From: Burkholderia cenocepacia
GTDB lineage: Bacteria > Pseudomonadota > Gammaproteobacteria > Burkholderiales > Burkholderiaceae
DNA length: 64,000 nucleotides
Direction of reading: 5' to 3'
NCBI RefSeq assembly: GCF_014211915.1
Contig: NZ_CP060042.1
Coordinates: 62,001 to 126,000 of the forward strand
The notes under the pieces are model-generated. The model did no database searches. It saw nothing but the letters and a program-made list of their open reading frames with translations, and was not told where the DNA came from. The translations under genes were made by a program, and so were the position numbers. Below are positions 18,397 to 28,857 of the stretch, in pieces. Positions within the stretch are counted from its first letter, which is position 1, and the number at the start of each line of letters is the position of its first letter.

Positions 18397-19953
18397 TCAG
18401 TCTGCGGAGGGGATGAGGCGCCAAGGCAATAGCGCCTCGTAGTCGTCGCCGGTGTTTGCGAGAGGCAGTGCCTTGAACAGCGCGACGAGATAGCCGTACG
18501 GTTCGACGCCGTTCGCCTTGCACGTTTCGATTAGCGAATACAGGTTGGCAGCAGCATTCGCTCCAGCGACAGTGTCGTAGAAGAGCCAGTTTTTTCGCCC
18601 GACGGTGAATGGCCGGATCGCGTTCTCGCAGGCGTTGTTCGAGAGCGGCCAAGCGCCGTTCTCGACATAGCGAATGAGCTTCGGCCATTGACCCTGCATG
18701 TAGTGAAGCGCTTTGCCAAAGGCGCTTTGCGGCAACACTGCATGCAACTGACGCAGAAGCAGTTCCTCGATTTGCCCAAGGATCGCACGACTGTCGCGTT
18801 GCCTCGTCAGCAACCGTTTCTCTGGCGTCAGCCCTTCGCAGCGCGATTCGATCGCAAACAATTGCCCGATCAGTCGAATGAATTCGCTGACGGGATGGTC
18901 GCGACCACGTTGCGCCTTTGGGAGATTCTCCTCGGCCTCGATCATGTAGCGACGTGCGTGCGCCCAACAGCCAAGATGCACCAGTTGGTTAGTGTCGGCG
19001 ACATCGTTGTACGGCTCATAGCCGTCCGTCATCAACACCGCGCCGGGCTTGATGCCAGCATAGAGCGCCGCGGCTTGTGCCGCGCTGCGCGTCGAGCTGT
19101 AACTGAACAATCGAACCGGTGGGCCGGTGCCGCTCATCTGTGCCCACATGTAGCTCTTGCGTTGTGCGGCACGGCCTGGCTCTTTCAGCACCTGCACCGT
19201 TGTCTCATCGCCGTAGACGATGTCGGCCTCAAGCAAGTGATCGCGCATCAAGTTGATGAGCGGCTGCACTGCGGTACCGACGCGCACCACGCTGGCTGCC
19301 AGCGTGCCACGCGAGAGATCGCCGCCGAAACGGTGTAGCAACGCGGCGATTCGATACAGCGGCAGAGCGTCAGCGAACTTGCTCACGACTACCCATGCAA
19401 GCGCCGATTCAGTGAGTAACCCCTTCGGAATGATGCGAGCCGGCGCCGGCGTCACCTTGATGCCGAGGTCGCAGCAAGGACACGCGTATTTGATTCGTTG
19501 GTGCTGAATGACGCGAACCTGCTGCGGCACGATATCGAGCTGCTCACTGATCTCGGCGCCGATCTCGACGAGCGCATGCCCGTCGTGTGCACAAACGCGT
19601 TCTGATTCCGGCAATTCATGACGCACAACCTCGCGAGGCAGCATCGGATCTAGCGGTTTGCGTCCACGCTTCTTGCGCTCGTGTGCGCCAACCTCGATGC
19701 TCTGTTCCGTTTGCGCCTCTTGCGCCGGTTCAGATCCCGTTGCGCCCGCCTCTGCTTCGTTCAGGAAGAGGTCGCGTTGCTCGGCGCCGCGCACTTCGCT
19801 CTTGGCGGCAAACAACTGCCGCTGAAAGGCCTTGAGCTTCTCGCGCAGCAAGTCGCGTTCGACCGTCACCACACGCAACTCGCTCTTCATGGCAGCGAGT
19901 TCTGCGCGCAGCGCCTGCAGTTCGTCGGTGGGAGATGAGGATGATGGCAGCAT
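18397..19953 (-). CDS. tnpC: IS66 transposase TnpC
   Basis: 518 aa. A coiled-coil N-terminus (ELQALRAELAAMKSELRVV) is followed by a zinc-finger region (KYACPCCDLGI) and the DDE core: first Asp in IVYGDETTVQVL, second in LMTDGYEPYND and Glu in NACENAIRPFTVGRKNW. The C-terminal DDE_Tnp_IS66 tail SLIETCKANGVEPYGYLVALF is present. Intact. Confidence 0.96.
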   Translation of the reverse strand: MLPSSSSPTDELQALRAELAAMKSELRVVTVERDLLREKLKAFQRQLFAAKSEVRGAEQRDLFLNEAEAGATGSEPAQEAQTEQSIEVGAHERKKRGRKPLDPMLPREVVRHELPESERVCAHDGHALVEIGAEISEQLDIVPQQVRVIQHQRIKYACPCCDLGIKVTPAPARIIPKGLLTESALAWVVVSKFADALPLYRIAALLHRFGGDLSRGTLAASVVRVGTAVQPLINLMRDHLLEADIVYGDETTVQVLKEPGRAAQRKSYMWAQMSGTGPPVRLFSYSSTRSAAQAAALYAGIKPGAVLMTDGYEPYNDVADTNQLVHLGCWAHARRYMIEAEENLPKAQRGRDHPVSEFIRLIGQLFAIESRCEGLTPEKRLLTRQRDSRAILGQIEELLLRQLHAVLPQSAFGKALHYMQGQWPKLIRYVENGAWPLSNNACENAIRPFTVGRKNWLFYDTVAGANAAANLYSLIETCKANGVEPYGYLVALFKALPLANTGDDYEALLPWRLIPSAD

Positions 19954-19986
19954 CGCCGGATTAGACCAGCGATGCTGGCTCGCGTT

Positions 19987-20340
19987 TCACGTCACGCGCT
20001 GATAATAGCGTGTCGGGTGCGCCCGCATCGCTTCAATATCGATGCCGTCGAGCAGCCAATGCAGTTGCTCGGTTCTGAGCTTGAGCACCGCTTCCTTACG
20101 CGGCCAAACGAAACGATCCTGCTCGAGCCGCTTCATCAACAGCCAGAAGCCGTTACGGTCCCACAGCAGCATCTTGATGCGATCGCGGCGCTGATTGCTG
20201 AATACGTACACGGCCTGCTCGAATGGATCGAGCTTCATCGACTGCTCGACTATGGCTGCAAGACCGTTGATGCTCTTACGGAAGTCAACGGCGTCCCGGT
20301 GCACATAGACCTTCAGCTCATCGCTTAGCCGGAACATCAC
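19987..20340 (-). CDS. tnpB: IS66 accessory protein TnpB
   Basis: 117 aa with the family signature DAVDFRKSINGLAAIVE, YVFSNQRRDRIKMLLWDRNGFWLLMKRLE. Overlaps tnpA by 23 bp, the standard IS66 arrangement. Needed for IS66 transposition; biochemical role unclear. Confidence 0.96.
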   Translation of the reverse strand: MMFRLSDELKVYVHRDAVDFRKSINGLAAIVEQSMKLDPFEQAVYVFSNQRRDRIKMLLWDRNGFWLLMKRLEQDRFVWPRKEAVLKLRTEQLHWLLDGIDIEAMRAHPTRYYQRVT

Positions 20341-20797
20341 ACCGTCCCAGTGTTTCGATCATCACTGATAGAAGCGCTGCGTCGTTCTTGCCGCATTCGA
20401 GCTTAAGCGTGATGCCGTTGGGCATCTGCGCCGTCAGCGTCGACGCGGCCGCTGCATTTGCTGGCGAACTAGCGGTCGCGGCCAACGATGAAGACCTGAC
20501 GGAATTGTGCTCGACGAGCGCCTGTTCACTGCTAACCATAACGACCGGCACGAATGCCGACTCTGCGGTCGACGACTGCGTCGAATCCTCAGAGAGCCGT
20601 TGCTGATGCAGCTTGATCCATTTGCGCAGGAGATTCGCATTAACGCCGTGCTGCAGTGCGAGTCCTGCGACTGATGCTCCCGGCTCCAGGCAAGCCTCGA
20701 CGAGTCGGCGTTTGGTATGCCGATCGAATCGACGCTTACCGTCTATGCCAACGCTGACGACCTTCAGGCCCGACGTTTCTGAATGTTGTTCTGTCAT
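20318..20797 (-). CDS. tnpA: IS66 accessory protein TnpA (HTH)
   Basis: 159 aa. Helix-turn-helix region RRLVEACLEPGASVAGLALQHGVNANLLRKWIKLH, as in IS66/Orf1 and IS3 OrfA proteins, then a Ser/Ala-rich linker. Probably binds the ends of the element. Intact. Confidence 0.93.
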   Translation of the reverse strand: MTEQHSETSGLKVVSVGIDGKRRFDRHTKRRLVEACLEPGASVAGLALQHGVNANLLRKWIKLHQQRLSEDSTQSSTAESAFVPVVMVSSEQALVEHNSVRSSSLAATASSPANAAAASTLTAQMPNGITLKLECGKNDAALLSVMIETLGRCDVPAKR

Positions 20798-22028
20798 AAG
20801 GTGTCCACTGAAAATCAGTGGACATAGCCTGCACGCTCAGATCGCTGAGTGCTAGACGCCCATTTCTGCGCGCTTACTTTGATCAGCGCTACCTCCAACT
20901 GCCGCCGGCCAAAGCACGATGACATTGTCGAACTCGCGGTTCTTGGCACCATGAACTGTCATGCCCTTCCAACCACCTTCACCGTCACTTAGTGCTCGAC
21001 GTCGACGGGCAAATACTTGCTTTATCGCACCTGTGATCTCGTCCTTGGCGAAGGATGTCTTGCCACGTGTCCGTCGCTGCATGTCCATCCAGTCGCCGAT
21101 ATCTTGGGTAGCCCGAAAATCGCCCGCAGCGACAAGAAGAGCGATCACCGCCGCGATATCGTTCGTATCCTGAAAAGCGATGTTGTCCAAGAAGCACTCG
21201 CCAGCCTTTACCTCAGACTCTTCCCACGGAACAGAATACGGTCCAGCTCCTCTTGAATTTGTATTACGAGCAGCCCATTCCATAGTCGCTTGAGCAAACG
21301 CGCCTAAAGTCGGCGTGATTATGGCGACACTCTTACCTCCTCCATACCAGCAGAGGTTCGAGTTGAGCCATGCACCTGCTAGCGGCGGCCTCGCTGTCGA
21401 GGCAACCATGAATACTCTTGAGCTTCACCTCGACGAATCGCGGCAGCCGCATCGATTAGCTCGGCTTCGTTCGTGCGGCGAGGTTGAGTAAGCTCCTCTG
21501 CGTCACACACTTGAGCGAGCCAAGCGCATGCCGGATTGGGTCGGAGGTCTTCGTTAAGGCATTGAAATTCGTCAGCTGCCGCAAAGACTTCCAATCGACT
21601 TGCCAATCCCTCAACAATACGGAGACGACTTTCCGTCATGTCCTGTGCCTCATCCACCAGGAGGACGGGGAAAGTGGCAACTACCCAACTGCAGACATCT
21701 CTGTTCTGTAGAAGCGCTCCTGCAGCATCGCACACCTGTTCGTACTGTTCTGGGTCAATGTTGGCAAATCCCAGCGTACCGGCGAGAGACAACCACCTCC
21801 GAACCAAGCGCCTAGCAAAGCTATCGATCGTCGAGCACTCTACGCGCCCCTTCAGGATTTGCAGTTGCCCCAACCGCTCTTCCAGCCGCCGGCGGGAGCC
21901 GTGCATGAAAGTCAAAGCGAGCACTTTCTGCCCGTCTTGCAGCGGCGTCGCCTCCAGATGCTCGACCAGCGACCGCATCAATTGATGCGTCTTGCCACAC
22001 CCAGCCCCTCCGGTGAATGCTCGAACGG

Positions 22029-22220
22029 TCACGGTTGAAATATCCACAAGCCATCGTCATCGCGAATGAAACGCCTTGTGTCATCGACTCCTGCGCAGGC
22101 GCACGCAAGCCCACCAAGCAAATCCGCAGCACGCTCTCGGCAAGGTGGTGTTGTAGCGATCGCTTCCGCGACAAGCTCGTAGGCAATAATGTCCATCTTC
22201 TTCGCCTTGAGGTAAGCCAC
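22029..22220 (-). CDS. Small hypothetical protein upstream of the helicase
   Basis: 63 aa from a GTG at 22220 (MAYLKAKKMDIIAYELVAEAIATTP). It overlaps the helicase start by 19 bp, so the two were probably co-translated. Upstream of the GTG the same frame stays open for some codons (PPSVERVV), so it may be the C-terminal end of a longer protein lost at the junction near 22225. No recognised domain. Confidence 0.45.
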   Translation of the reverse strand: MAYLKAKKMDIIAYELVAEAIATTPPCRERAADLLGGLACACAGVDDTRRFIRDDDGLWIFQP

Positions 22221-22234
22221 GACGCGCTCGACCG

Positions 22235-23353
22235 ATGGCGGAGGAAGAGCTCGGGATTTTCATCAACACCAACAAAACCCAGATGTGGGATCCGTCTAGC
22301 CGACGTGGATATGAACTGCCGTGGCCGAACATTCGCGAAGATCACGATTCCAGCATCGCCTCGCAGACCGCTCGGTGGTTGAACCGCCCGTACGCACTAC
22401 TCACAAGTCAGATAGCGTGGATGAATCGATATCATCCTGATCCGCTGCCCGTCTCCTTCAGCGACTCGATTTCCGACAGACTCCATGTGAATGACAAGTA
22501 TCTTGACTTGCTACCGGCATTCACGCCGCTGTTCGCGGATTTGAGCACGGAGTTCTACAAGAGCGATGGCAAGCACACGCGGTACTACCTGCCGGTCTCA
22601 CACGGAAGACTCGCCAAACTGTTCAATGCCCTTTCTTTCGAAACCGAAAAACGTCTTGCAGCGGAAGGACGAACCGTGAAACTCACTCAAGCGGGGGCGT
22701 CAAGTGCCAGCCACGAGGGGCGGGCCAGCATATACGAGATCCACGGATTGCGGGTCGCGGGCATTTCTCGTCTGATCGAGATGGGCGTTCCTGTGAGCAT
22801 CGTGCAGGAGTTCATCGCCGGTCATGCCACCGCGGTCATGACGATGTACTACAGCAAAGCGGAACCGGGCGCCTTCAGGGCAAAGCTGGTCGAATCTCTG
22901 CAGCGAACTGGCGTAGCCCATGAGTGGGACGGCTACAGAGACTCGTTGGCCTCGCAACAATCTCTCTGGACTTTTAATCGACGCTACACTCGTCACCGAG
23001 ACGACGATCTCCTCGCACATTACTCAAGTTGGAAGGCGGTGCCAGGTGGAATTTGTCCGGTGGGCGGCAATGCATGCCACATCGGCACTCCATCCGAGGA
23101 GGAAGATCCTGACAAGGTAATCAGACACTATTCTCCCGTTGAAGGCGGGTGCGGAAACTGCCGCTTCTTCAGCACCGGCCCAGCGTTCCTCATCCAGCAG
23201 GGGCAAGCAATGAATGAGCTCATGCTGGAACTGCGGACACTCGGACGGGACCGAAAGGCGTTGTACGACGCGTTGTCTGAACTCTCATGGGAAGATGTTC
23301 CCGAGCTCGCGGAACCGGAGCGTCGGAAACTGGTTGGAGCGGCCCCACGTATC
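22235..23353 (+). pseudogene. C-terminal part of a large tyrosine recombinase (GMT-integrase-like)
   Basis: 373 residues ending at the IS border, where the element supplies the TGA. EIHGLRVAGISRLIE gives His-x-x-Arg, GHATAVMTMYYSK gives His and the Tyr nucleophile of tyrosine recombinases. The tail has GGICPVGGNACH and GGCGNCRFFSTGPAFL, a Cys-rich putative zinc site that I associate with the large integrases of gamma-mobile-trio (VPA1269/GmtY-type) elements; this link is from memory. Such proteins are 700 aa or more, so the N-terminal half is missing at the 22225-22235 junction and the C-terminus may be cut by the IS. Confidence 0.6.
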
Positions 23354-23392
23354 TGAGGACACGAGGACTCTCTTAAAATAAGGGATAGTCTT

Positions 23393-23794
23393 GTGCCTAT
23401 CAGTAAGCCTAGTCATTACGTGGAAAGCATCGAAATTCTGACCGAGCCGGAGCGCCGTCGTCGGCGCACGGCGCAAGAAAAAATCGCCATCGTGCAGGAA
23501 ACATTGGAGCCGGGAGCGTCGGTGTCGGCCGTTGCACGTCGGCACGGCGTCAACGCCAACCAAGTGTTCGGCTGGCGCAAGCAATACCAGGAAGGCAGTC
23601 TGGCGGCGGTGAAGGCAGGCGAAACCGTTGTGCCGGCATCTGAGCTGGCCGCCGCCATCAAGGAAATCAAGGAACTGCAACGGCTACTTGGGAAGAAGAC
23701 GCTGGAGGTCGAAATCCTGAAAGAAGCCGTGGAATGGGGCCGTTCAAAAAACCTGATTGCGCGCTCGCCCTTGCTGCCGGGGGACGACCGATGA
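23393..23794 (+). CDS. IS2-group transposase OrfA
   Basis: 133 aa from GTG 23393. [45 protein letters not shown] is the HTH_Tnp_1 domain and [23 protein letters not shown] the leucine-zipper region, both typical of IS2-group OrfA. OrfB overlaps by 61 bp in the -1 frame. Confidence 0.94.
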   Translation: MPISKPSHYVESIEILTEPERRRRRTAQEKIAIVQETLEPGASVSAVARRHGVNANQVFGWRKQYQEGSLAAVKAGETVVPASELAAAIKEIKELQRLLGKKTLEVEILKEAVEWGRSKNLIARSPLLPGDDR

Positions 23795-24627
23795 AGACGG
23801 TCTGCGAAGTTCTCGGCGTGGCGCGCTCTGCCGTGGCGGTGAAGCGAGCTCGCTCGTCCGACTGGCGCGATGGTCGCCGTGCCCGCGTGACCAACGATGC
23901 CGGGCTGGTCGAGGAGATTCAGGCCCATGTGGCGCACCTTCCCACCTACGGCTACCGCCGTGTCTGGGCGCTGCTGCGCCGCAGTCGGGAGCAGAGCGGT
24001 GCGCCGTGCATCAACGTCAAGCGCGTGTATCGGGTCATGCGGGAGCATCAGTTGCTGCTGCGCCGCCCTGGCGTGCGGCGAGATAAGCGGCGACATGACG
24101 GTCGCGTTGCGGTGGACCGCAGCAACACCCGCTGGTGCTCCGATGGCTTCGAGTTTCGGTGCGACGATGGTACGCCGCTGCGCGTGACGTTTGCGCTGGA
24201 CTGCTGCGACCGCGAGGCGATTAGCTGGGCAGCAACGACCGGCGGGCATAGCGGTGATGTGGTGCGCGACGTGATGCTGGCCGCCGTCGAACAGCGCTTC
24301 GGCACCACGCAGGCCGCGCAGCCCATTGAATGGCTGACGGACAACGGCTCGGCCTACATCGACCACCGCACGCGCAGCTTCGCTCGCGAACTGGGTCTTG
24401 AGCCGCTGACCACACCGGTCCGTTCGCCGCAGAGCAATGGCATGGCGGAATCGTTCGTGAAGACCATGAAGGACAATTACGTCGCCTATATGGACAAGTC
24501 TGACGCACCAACAGCGCTCTCGCGTCTGGCTATCGCGTTTGAACACTACAATGAGCGCCACCCGCACAAAGCCCTGAAATACCGCTCGCCTCGCGAGTTC
24601 AGGCGTAATGCGGTGTCATCAACCTAA
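23734..24627 (+). CDS. IS2-group transposase OrfB
   Basis: 297 aa. The rve core has DDE residues in [22 protein letters not shown] and [15 protein letters not shown]_21 region [12 protein letters not shown] at the N-terminus. Probably made as an OrfAB fusion through the A AAA AAC slip at 23746-23752. Intact. Confidence 0.95.
   Translation: MGPFKKPDCALALAAGGRPMKTVCEVLGVARSAVAVKRARSSDWRDGRRARVTNDAGLVEEIQAHVAHLPTYGYRRVWALLRRSREQSGAPCINVKRVYRVMREHQLLLRRPGVRRDKRRHDGRVAVDRSNTRWCSDGFEFRCDDGTPLRVTFALDCCDREAISWAATTGGHSGDVVRDVMLAAVEQRFGTTQAAQPIEWLTDNGSAYIDHRTRSFARELGLEPLTTPVRSPQSNGMAESFVKTMKDNYVAYMDKSDAPTALSRLAIAFEHYNERHPHKALKYRSPREFRRNAVSST
23746..23752 (+). promoter_or_regulatory. -1 programmed ribosomal frameshift heptamer A AAA AAC
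   Basis: In the orfA frame the codons are tcA AAA AAC, the classical X XXY YYZ slippery site; slipping back one base enters orfB. Confidence 0.75.
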
Positions 24628-24647
24628 CGGTGTCCGCGTGTCCTGAG

Positions 24648-27446
24648 TTACAGGGGCAACTCCAGAAGTGTCAGCCCCATGGATTGATAGTCGCTTTGTA
24701 TCTCGTCCCCTTCGGTTGCACACCCGAGATCGGGGGTTTCATCATCCATGTTCGCTGAAGCTAGCAGATCCTTTTCCGGAACTGCGACAACGGATTGCCA
24801 AAGCGCACTCCGTCGCCCGCCTGCCAAAGACACCAGTGCATCGGCTCTCGCCAGAACGTGAAAATCATGCCGATCCAATTGGGCCCGCTTCCCCAAGTCG
24901 GCAGTAGATGAAAAAGCCTTAACGGCTCGTGCCAACTCGATGCGCTCGGCAGCCTCCACTCGCATTCCACGCAGCAGAGAGAGACCAAGCCTCACAGCGG
25001 GGGGCTGAGCTCCCTCTCGATACTCCAGAGACGATTCCCAATTGCTAACCATGACATCGGCGGGCAAGATCGTCACCCCATGACGCCTCGCGTCCTGGAT
25101 GAGCTGCGATGGTGAGTAGAAGCCCATTGGCTGGCTATTCAGCAACGACACCAGAAACGCTTCAGGCTCATGGCATTTCAACCAGCTGCTGACATAGACA
25201 AGTAACGCGAAGCTTGCCGCGTGACTTTCCGGAAAGCCATAGTCGCCGAACCCCTTGATTTGAGCAAAGATCGCTTCTGCAAACTCCCTATCGTAGCCGC
25301 GCATCAACATACCGCTCACGAGACGGTCGTGATAGGGTTCCAGTCCTCCTTTACGCTTCCAGGCCGCCATTGCGCGCCGTAGTCCGTCGGCCTCCCCGGG
25401 AGAGAATCCCGCGGCAAGGATTGCGACCTGCATCACTTGTTCTTGGAAGATCGGTACACCTAGCGTTCGAGATAGTGCCGTCTCCAGATCCTTGCTCGGA
25501 TAGCTGACCGGATCGATGCCCTGACGTCGCCTCAAATACGGATGAACTGCGCCACCCTGAATCGGACCAGGCCGTACAATCGCCACCTCAATCACAAGGT
25601 CGTAGAACGTTTTCGGCTTCAATCTCGGCAGCATCGACTGCTGTGCCCTCGACTCGATCTGAAACACGCCCACGGTATCCGCTTTCGAGATCATGTCGTA
25701 AGTCTCTGGATCCTCTGGCGGAATATCCTGCATCTCAAATGGCTCCCCACGCTGCAGGGATACGAGGTCGAGTGCCCGGCGGATGACGCTCAGCATTCCC
25801 AACGCGAGCACATCCACCTTGAGTAACCCTAGAGACTCGAGATCATCCTTATCCCACTGAATCACGCTACGATCTGGCATTGCAGCATTCTCGATCGGCA
25901 CAAGGCGCGACAACTTGCCTCGACTGATGACAAAGCCGCCAGAGTGCTGGGAAAGATGGCGTGGGAACCCACACAACTGCGTAGCAAGCGATGCCCACGT
26001 GTGAATGATGGATGCTGAGGGATCAAGGCCAGACTCGGAAAATCGCTGGAGCAGATCCGAGCTACCGTCGAACCAATGATGCGTTTTGGCGACGCGATCG
26101 ACGATCTGTGCATCCACACCGATTGCCTTCCCAACCTCTCGGAGTACACCTCGTGCTCTGTATGTCGATACTGCGGCAGCGATAGCAGCGCGATCACGCC
26201 CATACTTGCGGTAGATGTACTGCACGACGATTTCTCGCTTTTGATGCTCAAAATCGACGTCGACGTCGGGCGGACTATTACGCTCTCGGCTGACAAATCG
26301 CTCGAACAGCATGGTCCCTCGAGCGGGATCGACCTCCGTTATCCCGAGGCAGTAACAAACTGCTGAGTTCGCTGCTGATCCCCGCCCCTGACAAAGGATG
26401 CCTTCACTCCTAGCGAATTTGACAATGTCGTACACCGTCAAGAAGTATGGCTCATATTTCAACTCGGTGATGAGTTCGAGCTCATGCTCGATTTGCTTCT
26501 GCACGTTGTGCGGGATGCCGTTCTTGAAGCGTCGATGTGCTCCAATGTAGGTCTCCTGCCGAAGATACGTGGTTGGCGTGAACCCAGGTGGCACAAGCTC
26601 ATCCGGATATTCGTAACGGAGCTCGCCGAGCGAGAAGCGACAGCGCGAAAGAATCGCGATCGTCTCGCGCAAAGCGCTCTCTGGATAGAGATTTGCCAGG
26701 CGCATTCGTGAACGCAGATGCTGCTCGGCGTTCGGTGTGAGTTCGTAGCCGCACTCCGCGACAGGCTTACCAACGCGGATTGCTGTCATTGTGTCCTGCA
26801 GCGGCTTCCTGGACCGGACATGCATGGTTACTTGGCCAACAGCAACTACTGGTACGCCATTTCCAGACGCGACGTGTTCAACAACATCTTCGTGAACATT
26901 GTCCATTGCACGCTGGTGCAAGCATAGGCCGACCCATGCCCGCCCGGGGAATGTCTCTATCAGCCACTCGACCTGAGCATCCAACTCTTCCGGATTCGCA
27001 GGGAATCTGGGGATCAAAATCGCGAGACAGTCGGGTACTCCCTTGAGATGGGCGTATGTCGTCTCCGGCTTCAATAGATCCTGTGAGGTGAGGTGATATC
27101 CACCTTTTGGAGAGCGTATACGGGCCAGCGTGATGAGCTCGGACAGATTTCCGTACCCTTCACGATTCTGCGCAAGCAAGATCAGATCAAGGGCAGGCGA
27201 TGAGTCAGCCTGCGTCAATTTGAAATACGACCCGATGACCAACGGGAAATTGAGATCTTTGGCCGCCACATGAGCGCGCACAACACCTGCCAGAGAACAT
27301 TCGTCCGTGACGGCGATTCCCGAGTAACCCAGCTGATTGGCTCGCTTGACCAGTTCCTCCGCATGCGAAGCGCCATGCAAGAAGGAGAAATTCGATAAGC
27401 AGAAGAGCTCGGCATAGGCCGGCAACGAAAAAGGCGACGTAGCCAT
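24648..27446 (-). pseudogene. dnaE2: DnaE2 error-prone DNA polymerase III alpha, copy 1, 3'-truncated
   Basis: 932 aa from ATG 27446 (MATSPFSLPAYAELFCLSNFSFLHGASH, a PHP domain start). The C-family polymerase core is complete with PDVDVDFEH (the two metal-binding Asp) and LLKVDVLALGML (third Asp), plus the HhH region. It ends ...YQSMGLTLLELPL at the border of the IS2-group element; DnaE2 proteins usually go on RHPLALLR... for another ~100 residues with the OB fold. Truncated by IS-associated rearrangement. Catalytic residues are intact, so partial function is conceivable. The codon use is visibly less GC-rich than that of copy 2, so it has another origin. DnaE2 acts with ImuA/ImuB in SOS mutagenesis. 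Confidence 0.88.
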
Positions 27447-27582
27447 GATATGTACAACCGATGCGAAACATTCCCATCGAATCGAGCGCCAGCCAGATCT
27501 CTGACTCCACTGCGTGATCGATACCCTGATCATGACGCCCCTTCGCGCTATCCCGATTGATTCCGTATATCTACCGATTCAT

Positions 27583-28851
27583 CTAAGGAGGTGGAGTACC
27601 GAGACAAAAGGCTGACAGGCAAGTGCGCCGCTCATCGGTATAAACCAGGGTTCTATATACGTCGATGTCCGGCGGCTCGTTGCGCTCCTTCGAGATGAAT
27701 CGTTCGAACAGCATCGATTGCCTCGACGGATCGACCTCGGTCACGCCGAGGCAGTAGCAAACGGACGAGTTCGCGGCCGAGCCGCGTCCCTGGCACAAGA
27801 TGCCTTGCTCGCGCGCGAACTGCACAATGTCGTAGACGGTCAGGAAATACGCCTCGTATTTCAGGTCGGCGATCAGCTGCAGTTCGTGTTCGATCTGCGC
27901 CTGGACGTCGATCGGGATGCCGGCGGGAAAGCGCCGGCGTGCGCCGATGTAGGTCTGCTCGCGCAGGTACGTCGCCGGGTCAGTGCCGGCCGGTACCAGT
28001 TCGTCGGGATACTCGTACTTCAGGTCGTCGAGCGAGAACGTGCAGCGCCGCGCGACACGCACGGTTTCCTCGAGCGCGCCGGCGGGATAGATGTTGGCGA
28101 GCCGCAGGCGCGATCGCAGGTGACGCTCCGCGTTCGGCGCGAGCTCGTACCCGCACTCCGTTACCGGTCGGCCGACGCGAATTCCCGTCAGCACGTCCTG
28201 CAGCGGCTTGCGTGACCGAACGTGCATCAGCGGCCAGCTGGTGGCCACCACCGGCACGCCGTGGCGCGCGGCGACGCGCTCGACCACGCCGCGGTGGATG
28301 TCGTCCATCGCGCGTGCGTGCAACGTCAGCGCGACCCATGCGCGATCGCCGAACACGCGCGCGAACCATTCGACATGCGCGTCGAGGCGCTGCTCGTTGG
28401 CCGGAAAGTCGGGCGACAGGATCGCCAGGCAATCCGGCAAGCCGCGCAGGTGTGCGTATGGTGCTTCGGGATGGTCGACGTCGAGCGGTGCGAGCCGATA
28501 CGAGCCCTTCTTACCGCGCATGCGACCGAGCGAAATGAACTCGCAGAGATTGCCGTAACCATCGCGATTCATCGCGAGCGCGGTGAAGGCGAGCGCGGGC
28601 GAGCCGTCGGTGGCCGTCAGCCGGAAGTGCGAGCCGATGATCAGCGGCATGTTCGCCACCTTCGCTTCGACGTGCGCACGCACGACGCCGGCGAGCGAGC
28701 ATTCGTCGGTGATCGCGATCGCGCTGTAGCCGAGCTGCGCCGCGCGCGCGACGTATTCCTCCGCGCGCGACGCACCGTGCAGGAAGGAGAAGTCGCTGGC
28801 GACTTGGAGTTCCGCGTAGGCGGGCAGGGCGCCGAAATTGCCGGCGTTCAT
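27583..28851 (-). pseudogene. dnaE2: DnaE2 copy 2, truncated after ~400 residues
   Basis: Starts MNAGNFGALPAYAELQVASDFSFLHGASRAEEY and runs in good DnaE2 sequence (PHP domain, CQGRGSAANSSVCYCLG) until EPPDIDV near 27660, then 29 unrelated residues to a stop at 27583. The break falls inside PDIDVDF, between the two catalytic Asp residues, so the polymerase is dead. It lies 6 bp downstream of imuB in the usual imuA-imuB-dnaE2 order, so this is the original chromosomal-type copy. The foreign sequence after the break (27583-27660) is not recognised. Confidence 0.88.
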
Positions 28852-28857
28852 GACGGA

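Larger units (their letters stand above)
18348..20877 (-). mobile_element. IS66-family insertion sequence, 2530 bp
   Basis: Ends GTAAGCGCGCA (left) and its complement TGCGCGCTTAC (right). Flanking TTTGATC occurs on both sides (18341-18347, 20878-20884), a 7-bp exact repeat where IS66 elements usually make 8. Carries tnpA, tnpB and tnpC in the normal order; it interrupts the helicase gene. Confidence 0.9.
18243..22047 (-). pseudogene. UvrD/Rep-type helicase, frameshifted and interrupted by IS66-like element
   Basis: The N-terminal part starts at GTG 22047 and has Walker A GGAGCGKTHQL and Walker B LLVDEAQD, then motif AAADEFQCL. Near 21395-21410 the frame is lost; the next frame resumes STARPPLAGAWLNSN...VHGAKNREFDNVIVLWP (helicase motif V region) to 20878. 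After removal of the IS66-like element the sequence joins as GGSADQKRRLLYNAVTRAKERCLVLVQ, i.e. motif VI of UvrD helicases, and stops at 18243. The total without the IS is about 425 residues, a compact superfamily-1A helicase missing the large 1B/2B inserts. It is inactive as found. A perfect 14-bp palindrome CGGGCGGCCGCCCG follows its stop (about 18210-18223). Confidence 0.85.
23354..24646 (+). mobile_element. IS3-family (IS2 group) insertion sequence, 1293 bp
   Basis: Left end TGAGGACACGAGGAC and right-end complement TCAGGACACGCGGAC are imperfect inverted repeats. It carries orfA and orfB with a -1 frameshift signal. Flanks GTATC and GTTAC do not match, so no target duplication: the flanking DNA has been rearranged after insertion. 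Confidence 0.85.

Noticed and set aside
22029..22220. Small ORF as complete antitoxin-like gene
   Set aside because: The frame is open upstream to the junction, so it may be a truncated C-terminus; listed with low confidence only.
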